Under the pieces are notes generated by a model. The model searched no databases. It was not told the origin of the DNA and saw only the letters and a program-made list of their open reading frames with translations. This document shows, piece by piece, positions 50,328-58,138 of a stretch of DNA of 64,000 nucleotides; within the stretch, counting starts at the first letter, position 1; each line of letters begins with the position of its first letter. Origin of the DNA: DATEOR01 sp035296905 (GTDB lineage Bacteria > Actinomycetota > Thermoleophilia > Gaiellales > Gaiellaceae); assembly GCA_035296905.1 (NCBI GenBank), contig DATHAA010000007.1, positions 1 through 64,000 of the forward strand, read 5' to 3'. Both the position numbers and the translations under genes were made by a program.

Positions 50328-50708
50328 TCATCCCCGCTCAACAAGTTCAACACGGTAGCCGTCCGGGTCGCGGACAAAACAGATGCGCGAGCCGCCCTCA
50401 CGAACTGTGTACGGAGGCCGCTCCGGCGCGATGCCCTTCTTTTCCAACTGGCCGAGTGCTTCGTCGAGGTCGTCGACCGTCACGGCTATGTGTCCGTAGC
50501 CGGTGCCAATTTCGTATCCGGCCTCGGGTGTCTCAAAGTTGTACGTAAGCTCGAGCTCTGGGCCGTCCCGGCCCGGGACGCCGAGAAAATAGTTGACGGC
50601 TTCGTCGCGGATCGGGAGCTCGCGCCGTTTCTGGAAGCCGAGTGCCTCGTAAAAGGCGATCGACGCGTCCGGGTCAGTGACGCGGTAGCAGGTGTGGATC
50701 AGCTCCAC
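50328..50708 (-). CDS. Glyoxalase I / VOC family protein (intact)
   Basis: The 126-residue protein begins MELIHTCYRVTDPDASIAFYEALGFQKR and ends RDPDGYRVELVERG. It has the two-fold VOC pattern, metal-ligand positions His5 and Glu-terminal region, and a complete length close to lactoylglutathione lyases (~130-140 residues). It is the apparent parent family of all the headless tails in the window. Whether it detoxifies methylglyoxal is unproved. The closest relative in the window is the pseudogene at 51781-51972. Confidence 0.85.
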   Translation of the reverse strand: MELIHTCYRVTDPDASIAFYEALGFQKRRELPIRDEAVNYFLGVPGRDGPELELTYNFETPEAGYEIGTGYGHIAVTVDDLDEALGQLEKKGIAPERPPYTVREGGSRICFVRDPDGYRVELVERG

Positions 50709-50902
50709 GTGCCGAGCGTACTACGAACGACTCCTGACGCGAGAAGAATTGGCGGCTCCCAACGTAGCGTCACCGGCTCTCGCCCTCTTCGCAAGAACAG
50801 CGAGCGCCTACACGGTAAGGAAGGGCTCGACGGTGCGAGTCCGTCAGAGGGCTTGCCGAACCCGCCGCAGATGGCGGGTGCGGGCGCTCCTCCTCAGCGG
50901 TG

Positions 50903-51195
50903 CTCAGCCAACCTTCCTACGTGTCGAGCTCGGTGGCGGGCACGGTGAGACGTCGACCGTATCCGAGGAGGCGCTCTGGTGGCCGCCAGGCAAGATCGTT
51001 GGCCACTACCTGAGCCCCTTCCTCGCCAGCCTCGGCATCGCCGAGGTTCATGATGAGGACGAGGACGTCCTCCGCGTCGAGATCGATGCGGCCACTGCGC
51101 ATGAGCGCCGACTCGTAGGCGCAATCCGTACTAGCCCGAGGAGCAAGACGGCGTTTTCCCCGACGACGCCCGTACGCGCTGGCGCCACCCTATAG
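50903..51195 (+). pseudogene. Remnant resembling the C-terminus of a FAD-dependent oxidoreductase
   Basis: The plus-strand frame reads ELGGGHGETSTVSEEALWWPPGKIVGHYLSPFLASLG, which I recall from the C-terminal end of actinobacterial sulfide-quinone-reductase-like flavoproteins. Only about 90 residues are covered, with no FAD-binding part. It lies between the VOC gene and the CBS gene. Assignment is from memory of a motif only. Confidence 0.35.
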
Positions 51196-51216
51196 ACGAA
51201 GCGAAAGGAGCACACT

Positions 51217-51624
51217 GTGAAGACGGAATTCGCAGCGGAAACGCCCGTCAGCCTCGTCATGACGAGAGATTTCCTCACCGCCGAGCCGTGGGACACGCTC
51301 GGCGAAACGGCTGAAAGAATGACCCAGTCGGCCTACGGCTCGGCGCTCGTGATCGACGCAGGGCAACTCGTTGGCATCCTTACCTCACGCGACCTCGTGC
51401 GTGCAATGGCGGGTCGGACACACTCGAGCGAGGCGCGCGTGCGCGAGTGGATGACGTCGAACCCGCGCGTTGCTCGTCCCGAGACAGCCGCCGAGGAGGC
51501 CGGACTAATCATGGTCGAACAGGGCTGCCATCACCTGCCGGTCGTGGACGAGAACGGCCGGCCACTCGGCCTCGTGGGAATGCGGGCCGTCGTCTCCGAG
51601 ACATTCGAGCCGGTCCTCGATTAG
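51217..51624 (+). CDS. Two-CBS-domain protein
   Basis: The 135-residue protein has two CBS units: VSLVMTRDFLTAEPWDTLGETAERM...GILTSRDLVRAM and VREWMTSNPRVARPETAAEEAG...GLVGMRAVV. It starts at GTG 51217 after AAAGGAG. CBS pairs bind adenine nucleotides as energy sensors. It may regulate an enzyme or channel; no partner is fused. Complete. Confidence 0.85.
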   Translation: MKTEFAAETPVSLVMTRDFLTAEPWDTLGETAERMTQSAYGSALVIDAGQLVGILTSRDLVRAMAGRTHSSEARVREWMTSNPRVARPETAAEEAGLIMVEQGCHHLPVVDENGRPLGLVGMRAVVSETFEPVLD

Positions 51625-51780
51625 ACCTCAGAGGCCACTGGCTTCGTCACCGGAGTCGGCGAAAGCAGTACGGCTCGCGACGAGCGTCAGAGCCCTATCC
51701 GGCACACGCCCGGGGTCGCCTACCGCGGCCAGAGCTGATTCATGCTGTCGAGCGGGCCTATCGGAAACCTGTAGCTGCTC

Positions 51781-51972
51781 GAGCTCGTAGGAGTCGACGC
51801 CGAAGCTGTACGTGAGCTGCAGGCGGTCGCCGTCCGCGGGCAGGCCCATGAAGATGTTGATCGCCTCGTCGCGAATCGGAAGCTCGCGGCGCTTCTCGAA
51901 CCCGAGCGCCTCTTAGAACGTGACCGAGCGGCCGGGGTCGGTGATTCGGTAGCAGGTGTGGATCAATTCCAT
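51781..51972 (-). pseudogene. VOC gene head with nonsense mutation, no tail
   Basis: On the minus strand, ATG 51972 gives MELIHTCYRITDPGRSVTF then TAA (51913-51915) where the intact gene has Tyr20. The frame then continues EALGFEKRRELPIRDEAINIFMG ... LTYSFGVDSYEL, close to the 50328-50708 gene. Homology ends at about 51781. It is a head without a 3' half, the mirror image of the headless tail arrays. Confidence 0.75.
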
Positions 51973-52076
51973 GGCGCGAGCCTAACGCACGCAGCCTGCT
52001 CGCCCGGCCGCCGGCAAAGACCCGTCCACGCCCGCCCTGCGTATGCGTGGGCAAACCTCGAGGGAAGGGAGACGGG

Positions 52077-52562
52077 ATGAAGAGGCTCTTCGCAATCCTG
52101 GCCGCGGTCGTCGTCTTGGCCGCAATCGGAGTGACGGCAGCGATCTCGAGCGGGGACGGGCGCACAGTCCTCAAGTTCGACACGATGGCGCCGGTGGTGC
52201 CGCCCTACACGGGCGCGACAAACCCGATCCGGGGCGTGCACGGCGGTGGGGTGCCGTGGAAGCTCGAGTCCGCGCAGGGGAGGCTGCGCGCCGACGGACG
52301 CCTCGACATCGAGGTAGAGGGCCTCGTGCTCGTCTCCACGGGCGCGAACCCATCGCCGACGTTCAAGGGAGTCGTGAGCTGCCTCTCCTCCAATGCCGCA
52401 GGCGAGCCGACGACAGTAAACGTGGCCACGGATCCGGTGCCGGCGACGATGACCGGAAACGCCGAGATCGACGCGAAGGTGGCGCTGCCGTCTCCGTGCT
52501 TCGCCCCGATCGTCTTCGTGACGTCGGGCGGCGGCAACTGGTTCGCGGTCACCGGCCGCTGA
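52077..52562 (+). CDS. Small secreted or membrane-anchored protein of unknown family
   Basis: 161 residues from ATG 52077, with a signal-type helix MKRLFAILAAVVVLAAIGVTAAIS and a purine-rich GGAAGGGAGAC upstream. The mature part has two Cys (near 101 and 138) and a beta-rich look (LDIEVEGLVLVSTGANPSPTF, PIVFVTSGGGNWFAV). No domain is recognised. An upstream GTG/ATG (52047) would add 10 residues and is less likely. Confidence 0.7.
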   Translation: MKRLFAILAAVVVLAAIGVTAAISSGDGRTVLKFDTMAPVVPPYTGATNPIRGVHGGGVPWKLESAQGRLRADGRLDIEVEGLVLVSTGANPSPTFKGVVSCLSSNAAGEPTTVNVATDPVPATMTGNAEIDAKVALPSPCFAPIVFVTSGGGNWFAVTGR

Positions 52563-52576
52563 GCGGCTGAGACCGC

Positions 52577-53494
52577 CTATGCGCGTGGGGTCGCCGGGGC
52601 GGGCTCGTCCCGGCGACCCCGCACGACCTTGAAGACGCCGGAGCCGAGCGCCACCCCGGCGAGGATGAGCACGAGGCCGAGCGCCGCGTTCAGGTGGACC
52701 TGCTCGTCGAGGAGCGTGACGCCGTAAAAGAGCGCCATCGGCGGCAGGAGATAGGTAACGAGCGACGTGCGCGACGAGCCGTACGTGTTCAGCATCCGAT
52801 AGAGGACGAGCGTGGCGAACGCGGTGCCGATGAGGCCGAGAGCCGCGACGGACGCGAGTGCCTTCCAGCCTGGCATCTGGTCGGGAAGCTGGAACAGCGA
52901 GACCGGGATCAGCAGGATCATTCCCCAGAAGGTGGTCGTGGCGGCCACGACGAGCGGCTCGGTGCTCCCGAACCGCGCCGGCGCGTAGAGGTTTGCGCAC
53001 GCATAGGAGAACGAGGCGATGACCACGGCGAGCGTGCCGGCGATGGCCCACCAACCGCCGTCGGGATTGAGCCCGGTGAGGACGCCGACGCCGACGAGCC
53101 CGAGGATGACCCCGAAGAGACGCATGCCGGTCACGCGCTCGCTCGGGCGGAAGCGAATGGCGAGGAGCGCGACGAAGATCGGCACCGTCGAGTTCGCGAT
53201 CGCGGCCACGCCTGAGTCCACGTGCTTCTCGCCCCAGGCGATGAGCGTGAACGGGATGGCCATGTTGATGAGGCCGAGCAGCAGGCCCCCGCCCCCGGTG
53301 CCACGGATCGCCGAGACCGCGCCGCGAAAGCCAGAGGCGTAGGCGAGCACGGGAAAGAGCGCGGCGAAGGCGAGGATCAGCCGCAGGCACATCATCGGAG
53401 CGGGCTCGAGGTCCTCGACGGCGACCTTGATGAAGAGGTAGGACGCGCCCCAGGAGGCGGCCAGGATCCCGAGCATGAGGACATAGCCGCGCAT
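52577..53494 (-). CDS. EamA/DMT-superfamily transporter
   Basis: 305 residues with ten hydrophobic helices in two EamA repeats, starting MRGYVLMLGILAASWGASYLFIKVAVEDLEP and the second repeat at about GGWWAIAGTLAVVIASFSYACANLY. The cytoplasmic C-terminal tail is basic (RGRRDEPAPATPRA). Substrate unknown. The 3' end contains a perfect 12-bp stem (52587-52620). Confidence 0.85.
   Translation of the reverse strand: MRGYVLMLGILAASWGASYLFIKVAVEDLEPAPMMCLRLILAFAALFPVLAYASGFRGAVSAIRGTGGGGLLLGLINMAIPFTLIAWGEKHVDSGVAAIANSTVPIFVALLAIRFRPSERVTGMRLFGVILGLVGVGVLTGLNPDGGWWAIAGTLAVVIASFSYACANLYAPARFGSTEPLVVAATTTFWGMILLIPVSLFQLPDQMPGWKALASVAALGLIGTAFATLVLYRMLNTYGSSRTSLVTYLLPPMALFYGVTLLDEQVHLNAALGLVLILAGVALGSGVFKVVRGRRDEPAPATPRA
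52587..52620 (-). terminator. 12-bp stem-loop inside the end of the EamA gene
   Basis: GGGGTCGCCGGG (52587-52598), 10-base loop, CCCGGCGACCCC (52609-52620). It falls within the last codons of the EamA gene and 25 bases past the secreted-protein gene. A convergent, bidirectional terminator is likely. No poly-T is seen. Confidence 0.5.
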
Positions 53495-53562
53495 GCTTAG
53501 AACCTAAACGACGAAGATCCCTCCTCGCCTTCCGCTCGACTCGATATGGTTGGCGAGGCCTC

Positions 53563-55650
53563 TTGAGCTCCGTTGCTCACCGCCCATTGCATCGCGCGCT
53601 CGGCCTCACGGACGGGGAGTTCGACCGTATTGAGACACTGCTCGCGCGCGGGCCGAACGACTTCGAGCTCGCCGTCTTCTCGCTTCTCTGGTCGGAGCAC
53701 TGCGGCTACAAGCACTCGGCGCTCCTGCTCAAGCGCTTCCCCACGGAAGGCGCGGGAGTACTGCAGGGGCCGGGCGAGAACGCGGGCGTCGTCGACCTCG
53801 GCGAGGGCGAGGCAGTCGCGTTCAAGGTCGAGAGCCACAACCACCCGTCTGCGGTCGAGCCCTTCCAGGGCGCGGCGACGGGGGTCGGTGGGATCCTCCG
53901 CGACATCGTCGCCATGGGCGCCCGCCCGATCGCGCTCCTCGACGGCCTGCGCTTCGGCAAGCCGGGCTTCGAGTTCGGCCGCGCGGTCGGCGGCATCGGC
54001 CACTACGGGAACTGCGTCGGCGTCCCCACCGTCGGCGGCGACACGGTCTTCGACGACGCCTACGCGTCGAACCCGCTCGTCAATGCGATGTGCATCGGGC
54101 TCCTCCCGACCGACCGCGTGACGCGCGCCGAGGCCGGCGGTGCCGGGAACCACGTCATCCTCTTCGGCGCGACCACGGGGCGGGACGGGATTGGCGGCGC
54201 GAGCGTCCTCGCGAGCCAGGAGCTTTCCGACGAGGACGAGGACAAGCGCCCGTCCGTCCAGGTCGGCGATCCGTTCACGGGCAAGAAGCTCATCGAGGCG
54301 AGTCTCGCGCTCGTCGAGGGCGGCCTCGTCCAGTCGCTGCAAGACCTCGGAGCGGCGGGCCTCGCGTCCTCCCTCTCCGAGATGGCGAGGGGCGGCGTCG
54401 GCCTCGACGTCCACCTCGACCGCGTGCCCCTTCGCGAGGCCGACATGGAGCCCGTCGAGATCATGATTTCGGAAAGCCAGGAGCGGATGGTCTGCGTCAC
54501 GGACCAGCCGGATGCGGTCGCGGCTGTCTGCGCGCGCTGGGAGCTCGAGGTTGCCGATATCGGCGTCGTCACGGCCTCCGGGGCTCTGCGCATGTTCTGG
54601 GACGACGAGGTCGTCGGCGAGATCCCGGCTGAGCTCCTCACGGAGGAGACGCCGCGCTACCGGGTCGCAACGCGGCCGCGCACGCTGCAGGCGCCGATCT
54701 CTCACCGCCCGATCAAGCCCGAGCCCGCCGAGCTCGTCGATCTGCTCCGGACGCCGGGTCTGAGGAGCCGTGTCTCGGTCTACCGCCGCTACGACCAGCT
54801 TGTCGGGTCGCGGACGGTTCGCCGACCCGGGCTCGACGCGGCCGTGCTGCGGCTGCGCCCCTCCCACCGCGGGCTCGCGGTCTCCCTGGACGGCTCGGGG
54901 AGGATCGCGTCGCTCGATCCGCAGACCGGCGGGATGCTCGCCGTGCTCGAGGCGGCCCGCAACGTCGCGTGCGCCGGCGGGAAGCCGCTCGCGCTCACCG
55001 ACTGCCTCAACTTCGGCAACCCCGAAAAGCCGGAGATCGCCTGGGAGCTGACCGAGGCGATCGAGGGCATGTCGCTCGCCTGCGAGGCGCTCGGCATTCC
55101 CGTGGCCTCCGGCAACGTCTCGCTCTACAACGAGACGGACGGCACGGCGATCCACCCCACCCCAGTCGTCGGCTGCGTCGGGCTCGTTCCCGACGTACGG
55201 CTCGTCCCCGCGGGCTGGCGGGAGGGCGATGCGATCTACGTGGTCGGCGCACCGGAGCTCGCGCTCGACGGCTCCGAGTACCAGGCGCGCTTCCTCGGCG
55301 GCCCGGCCGGCCGGCCTCCGCGCCCCCACCTTGGCGCCGAGGCGGCGCTCGTCCGCTTCCTCTGGCGCGCGGCCCCGACGCTCACCGCCTCCCACGACGT
55401 CTCCGAAGGAGGGCTGGCGATCGCGCTCGCCGAGCTCGCGCTCTGGTCGGGGACCGGCGCACGGATCGAGCTCGAGGACGACGCCGTCGTCTGGTTCGGG
55501 GAGGGTGGAGGCCAGGCGGTCGTGGCCTGCCGAGGCGACGACGAATCCGCGCTCGAGGGCATGCCCTACTGCCGCATCGGCGAGGCGGGCGGCTCAAAGA
55601 TCTTCGGCGTCGAGCTCGAAGACCTCGCTCGAGCAGGTGACTACGCCTGA
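53563..55650 (+). CDS. purL: FGAM synthase large subunit
   Basis: 695 residues, starting at TTG 53563. Conserved PurL parts: FSLLWSEHCGYKHSALLLK (ATP/substrate), KVESHNHPSAVEPFQGAATGVGG, and ASHDVSEGGLAIALAEL near residue 612. It is the small (PurS-PurQ dependent) type, of normal length. It resumes the purine order after the accessory island, and overlaps purF by one base. Confidence 0.94.
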   Translation: MSSVAHRPLHRALGLTDGEFDRIETLLARGPNDFELAVFSLLWSEHCGYKHSALLLKRFPTEGAGVLQGPGENAGVVDLGEGEAVAFKVESHNHPSAVEPFQGAATGVGGILRDIVAMGARPIALLDGLRFGKPGFEFGRAVGGIGHYGNCVGVPTVGGDTVFDDAYASNPLVNAMCIGLLPTDRVTRAEAGGAGNHVILFGATTGRDGIGGASVLASQELSDEDEDKRPSVQVGDPFTGKKLIEASLALVEGGLVQSLQDLGAAGLASSLSEMARGGVGLDVHLDRVPLREADMEPVEIMISESQERMVCVTDQPDAVAAVCARWELEVADIGVVTASGALRMFWDDEVVGEIPAELLTEETPRYRVATRPRTLQAPISHRPIKPEPAELVDLLRTPGLRSRVSVYRRYDQLVGSRTVRRPGLDAAVLRLRPSHRGLAVSLDGSGRIASLDPQTGGMLAVLEAARNVACAGGKPLALTDCLNFGNPEKPEIAWELTEAIEGMSLACEALGIPVASGNVSLYNETDGTAIHPTPVVGCVGLVPDVRLVPAGWREGDAIYVVGAPELALDGSEYQARFLGGPAGRPPRPHLGAEAALVRFLWRAAPTLTASHDVSEGGLAIALAELALWSGTGARIELEDDAVVWFGEGGGQAVVACRGDDESALEGMPYCRIGEAGGSKIFGVELEDLARAGDYA

Positions 55651-57113
55651 TGTGCGGGATCTTCGGCATCCACGCTCCCGACCGCGACGTCGCGCGCCTC
55701 ACGTACTTCGGGCTCTTCGCTCTGCAGCACCGCGGCCAGGAGTCCGCCGGGATCGCGGTCTCGGACGAGGGCCGCGTCACCGCTCTTCGCGACATGGGCC
55801 TCGTCACCCAGGTCTTCAGCGAGCAGAAGCTCCGCGGGCTCACCGGCCAGGTCGCGGTCGGCCACGCGCGCTACTCCACCACCGGCTCCACACACTGGGC
55901 AAACGCACAGCCGATCATCCAGCAGGGCCGGGCGCGAACCGTGGCTCTTGGCCACAACGGCAACCTCACGAACACGAGCGAGCTCCGGGCCGGGCTGCTC
56001 GCCGAGGGCGCGCGCCTGCGCTCGACCTCCGACACCGAGGTGATCGCGGCGCTGATCGCCCGCGACGAGCGGCCGCTCGAGGAGGCCGTTGCCGGCGCGA
56101 TGGGCAAGATCGAGGGCGCGTTCGCCGCCGTCCTCCTCGCCGAGGGGAAGCTCGTCGGCTTCCGCGACCCGCAGGGGATTCGCCCGCTCGTCCTAGGGAG
56201 GCTCGAGGACGACTGGCTCCTTGCCTCCGAGACCTGCGCCTTCGACCTCCTCGGCGCCGAGATGGAGCGGGAGCTCGCTCCGGGCGAGATGGTCGTCGTG
56301 GACGAGAACGGGTATGAGGCGCGCCAGGCCGTCGCGCCGGACGGCGCGGGCTCCCTCTGCATCTTCGAGTTCATCTACTTCGCCCGGCCCGACACGAAGC
56401 TTCGCGGCGTCGAGCTCCACGGAGCCCGCGTGCGGATGGGCGAGCAGCTGGCCGTCGAGGCGCCGGCCGAGGCCGACCTGGTCATGGCCGTCCCTGACTC
56501 CGGCACGCCGGCGGCGATCGGCTTCGCGCGCGCAAGCGGGATCCCCTTCGCCGAGGGCCTGATCAAGAACCGCTACGTCGGGCGCACGTTCATCCAGCCC
56601 GACCAGGCGCTCCGTGAGCACGGGATCAAGACGAAGTTCAACCCGCTCGCCGAGGTTTCGGGGAAACGCGTCGTGGTCGTAGACGACTCGATCGTTCGCG
56701 GCACGACGACGCGCAAGATCGTCGCGATGCTCTTCGAGGAGGGCGCGCTCGAGGTCCACCTGCGTATCTCCTCCCCGCCCATCGTCTCGCCGTGCTTCTA
56801 CGGGATCGACATGGCCGACGAGGACGAGCTGATCGCCGGCAACCGCTCGGTCGAGGAAGTGCGGGAGCAGCTCGGCGCGACGAGCCTCGCCTACCTCTCC
56901 CTGGAAGGCCTGCAGGATTCGACCCGCAGGCCCGAGGGCACGTTCTGCCGCGCCTGCCTGACGAGGGAGTACCCGACGCGGATCCCGGATGACTTGAAGC
57001 TGGCAAAGCTTCGCTTCGAGGGTCAGGCCGCCGCGGGCTCCGAGCGGAGCCTGGCGAACCCGACGAAGACGAACATGCTGGCCGCCAGCGGTACGAGCCC
57101 CAAAGCCCCGTAG
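55650..57113 (+). CDS. purF: Amidophosphoribosyltransferase
   Basis: 487 residues with N-terminal Cys nucleophile after Met (MCGIFGIHAPD) and a PRTase signature VVVVDDSIVRGTT near residue 345. The last 30 residues (KLRFEGQAAAGSERSL...) go beyond the usual end and run 91 bases into the convergent MFS gene, as if the original stop was lost. It is active-site complete. ATG 55650 overlaps the purL stop. Confidence 0.93.
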   Translation: MCGIFGIHAPDRDVARLTYFGLFALQHRGQESAGIAVSDEGRVTALRDMGLVTQVFSEQKLRGLTGQVAVGHARYSTTGSTHWANAQPIIQQGRARTVALGHNGNLTNTSELRAGLLAEGARLRSTSDTEVIAALIARDERPLEEAVAGAMGKIEGAFAAVLLAEGKLVGFRDPQGIRPLVLGRLEDDWLLASETCAFDLLGAEMERELAPGEMVVVDENGYEARQAVAPDGAGSLCIFEFIYFARPDTKLRGVELHGARVRMGEQLAVEAPAEADLVMAVPDSGTPAAIGFARASGIPFAEGLIKNRYVGRTFIQPDQALREHGIKTKFNPLAEVSGKRVVVVDDSIVRGTTTRKIVAMLFEEGALEVHLRISSPPIVSPCFYGIDMADEDELIAGNRSVEEVREQLGATSLAYLSLEGLQDSTRRPEGTFCRACLTREYPTRIPDDLKLAKLRFEGQAAAGSERSLANPTKTNMLAASGTSPKAP

Positions 57114-58120
57114 CCGAACGCCTCGGCGACTCCCCCGCCGATGGCCGGCCCCACGAGGTAGCCGACCGCCCAGATCTGCGACCAGACGACCATCGCCAGC
57201 AAGATGCGGTCGACTCCGATTGATTCCAGGAGGACGCCGAGGGAGCCCGCCTCGCCCGCCCCGACGCCGAGCCCGAACACGACCGCGACGACGACCCAGA
57301 GGCCGATCATCTCCGTGGCCCCGCCGAGGGCGATCGAGAACGTCATGAGCACTGTCGCCACGGCGAGTATGGGCCTCGGCGCCTGGCGGCCGGCGAGCGC
57401 GGCCGCTCCCGAGGAGATGAGCGCAGCGAGGACGTAGAGCGCCGCGATCTCGGCCTGGCTCAGGTGCTCGGCGAAGTGGAGCGGCATCGGGCCGTCGAAC
57501 GTCCCGAGGGTCAGCGCCACCATGAGGATCCCTGCCGAGGCAAGCCAGAAGCCCGGAGTTCTGAGCGCGGCCCGGTCCGAGCCGAACTTGGCCGTGTTCT
57601 TGGGAGCGCCGATCCCCACGAGAGCCAGGGTCAGCACCGTCACGAGCACGAGGTGGATGGCGAACGGCGCGCTGATGCCTCCGATTCCGCCGATCGCCGG
57701 GCCCGCGATCGCGCCGAGCCCGTAGGCGGCCAGGATCCCCGTCAGCCGCTTGTACTCCTCGCCGGGATACCGCTCGATGATCGCGAACGCCGTCCCGATC
57801 CAGAGGCCGCCCGCGCCGATCCCCTGCACGAGCCTGGCCGGGAAGTAGACGCCGAGACTCTCGCCGAAGACGAAGCCGAGGTCGCCGACGATCACGAGGG
57901 CGAGCGAGACGAACAGAACCGCGAGGGCGTGCCGTCGCTGCAGCACGCGAGCGGCGAGCGGGTAGCCGACCATCTGGCCCACGGCGAAGGACGCGACCAG
58001 GGCGCCCATGAGCCCCGGCCCGGCGCCGGTCGCATCCCCGATCTCGGGAACGACGGGCGCAATGATGCTGTAGCCCGCGGAGTCGAGCGCCGCGAGCGCG
58101 AAGAGGACGGCGAACGGCAA
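57023..58120 (-). CDS. MFS transporter
   Basis: 365 residues with 11-12 hydrophobic helices, including MVGYPLAARVLQRRHA (loop 2-3) typical for MFS and GRQAPRPILAVA in the middle. The TTG start at 58120 has no good ribosome site and is a weak call. It follows the ALDH stop by 18 bases, so it may be co-transcribed with it. Its 3' end overlaps purF by 91 bases. Confidence 0.8.
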   Translation of the reverse strand: MPFAVLFALAALDSAGYSIIAPVVPEIGDATGAGPGLMGALVASFAVGQMVGYPLAARVLQRRHALAVLFVSLALVIVGDLGFVFGESLGVYFPARLVQGIGAGGLWIGTAFAIIERYPGEEYKRLTGILAAYGLGAIAGPAIGGIGGISAPFAIHLVLVTVLTLALVGIGAPKNTAKFGSDRAALRTPGFWLASAGILMVALTLGTFDGPMPLHFAEHLSQAEIAALYVLAALISSGAAALAGRQAPRPILAVATVLMTFSIALGGATEMIGLWVVVAVVFGLGVGAGEAGSLGVLLESIGVDRILLAMVVWSQIWAVGYLVGPAIGGGVAEAFGYGALGLVPLAASMFVFVGFARLRSEPAAA

Positions 58121-58138
58121 GGACTAGTGGACCACTAA

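Noticed and set aside
40623..50350. CRISPR array as explanation for the repeats
   Set aside because: Units are not evenly spaced, have no unique spacers and translate to VOC C-termini with stop codons; no cas genes are nearby.
53497..55395. Long 632-residue minus-strand open frame opposite purL
   Set aside because: It is the antisense of purL in very GC-rich DNA; composition is Arg/Asp/Ala-biased and no domain is recognisable, while the plus strand encodes canonical purL motifs.
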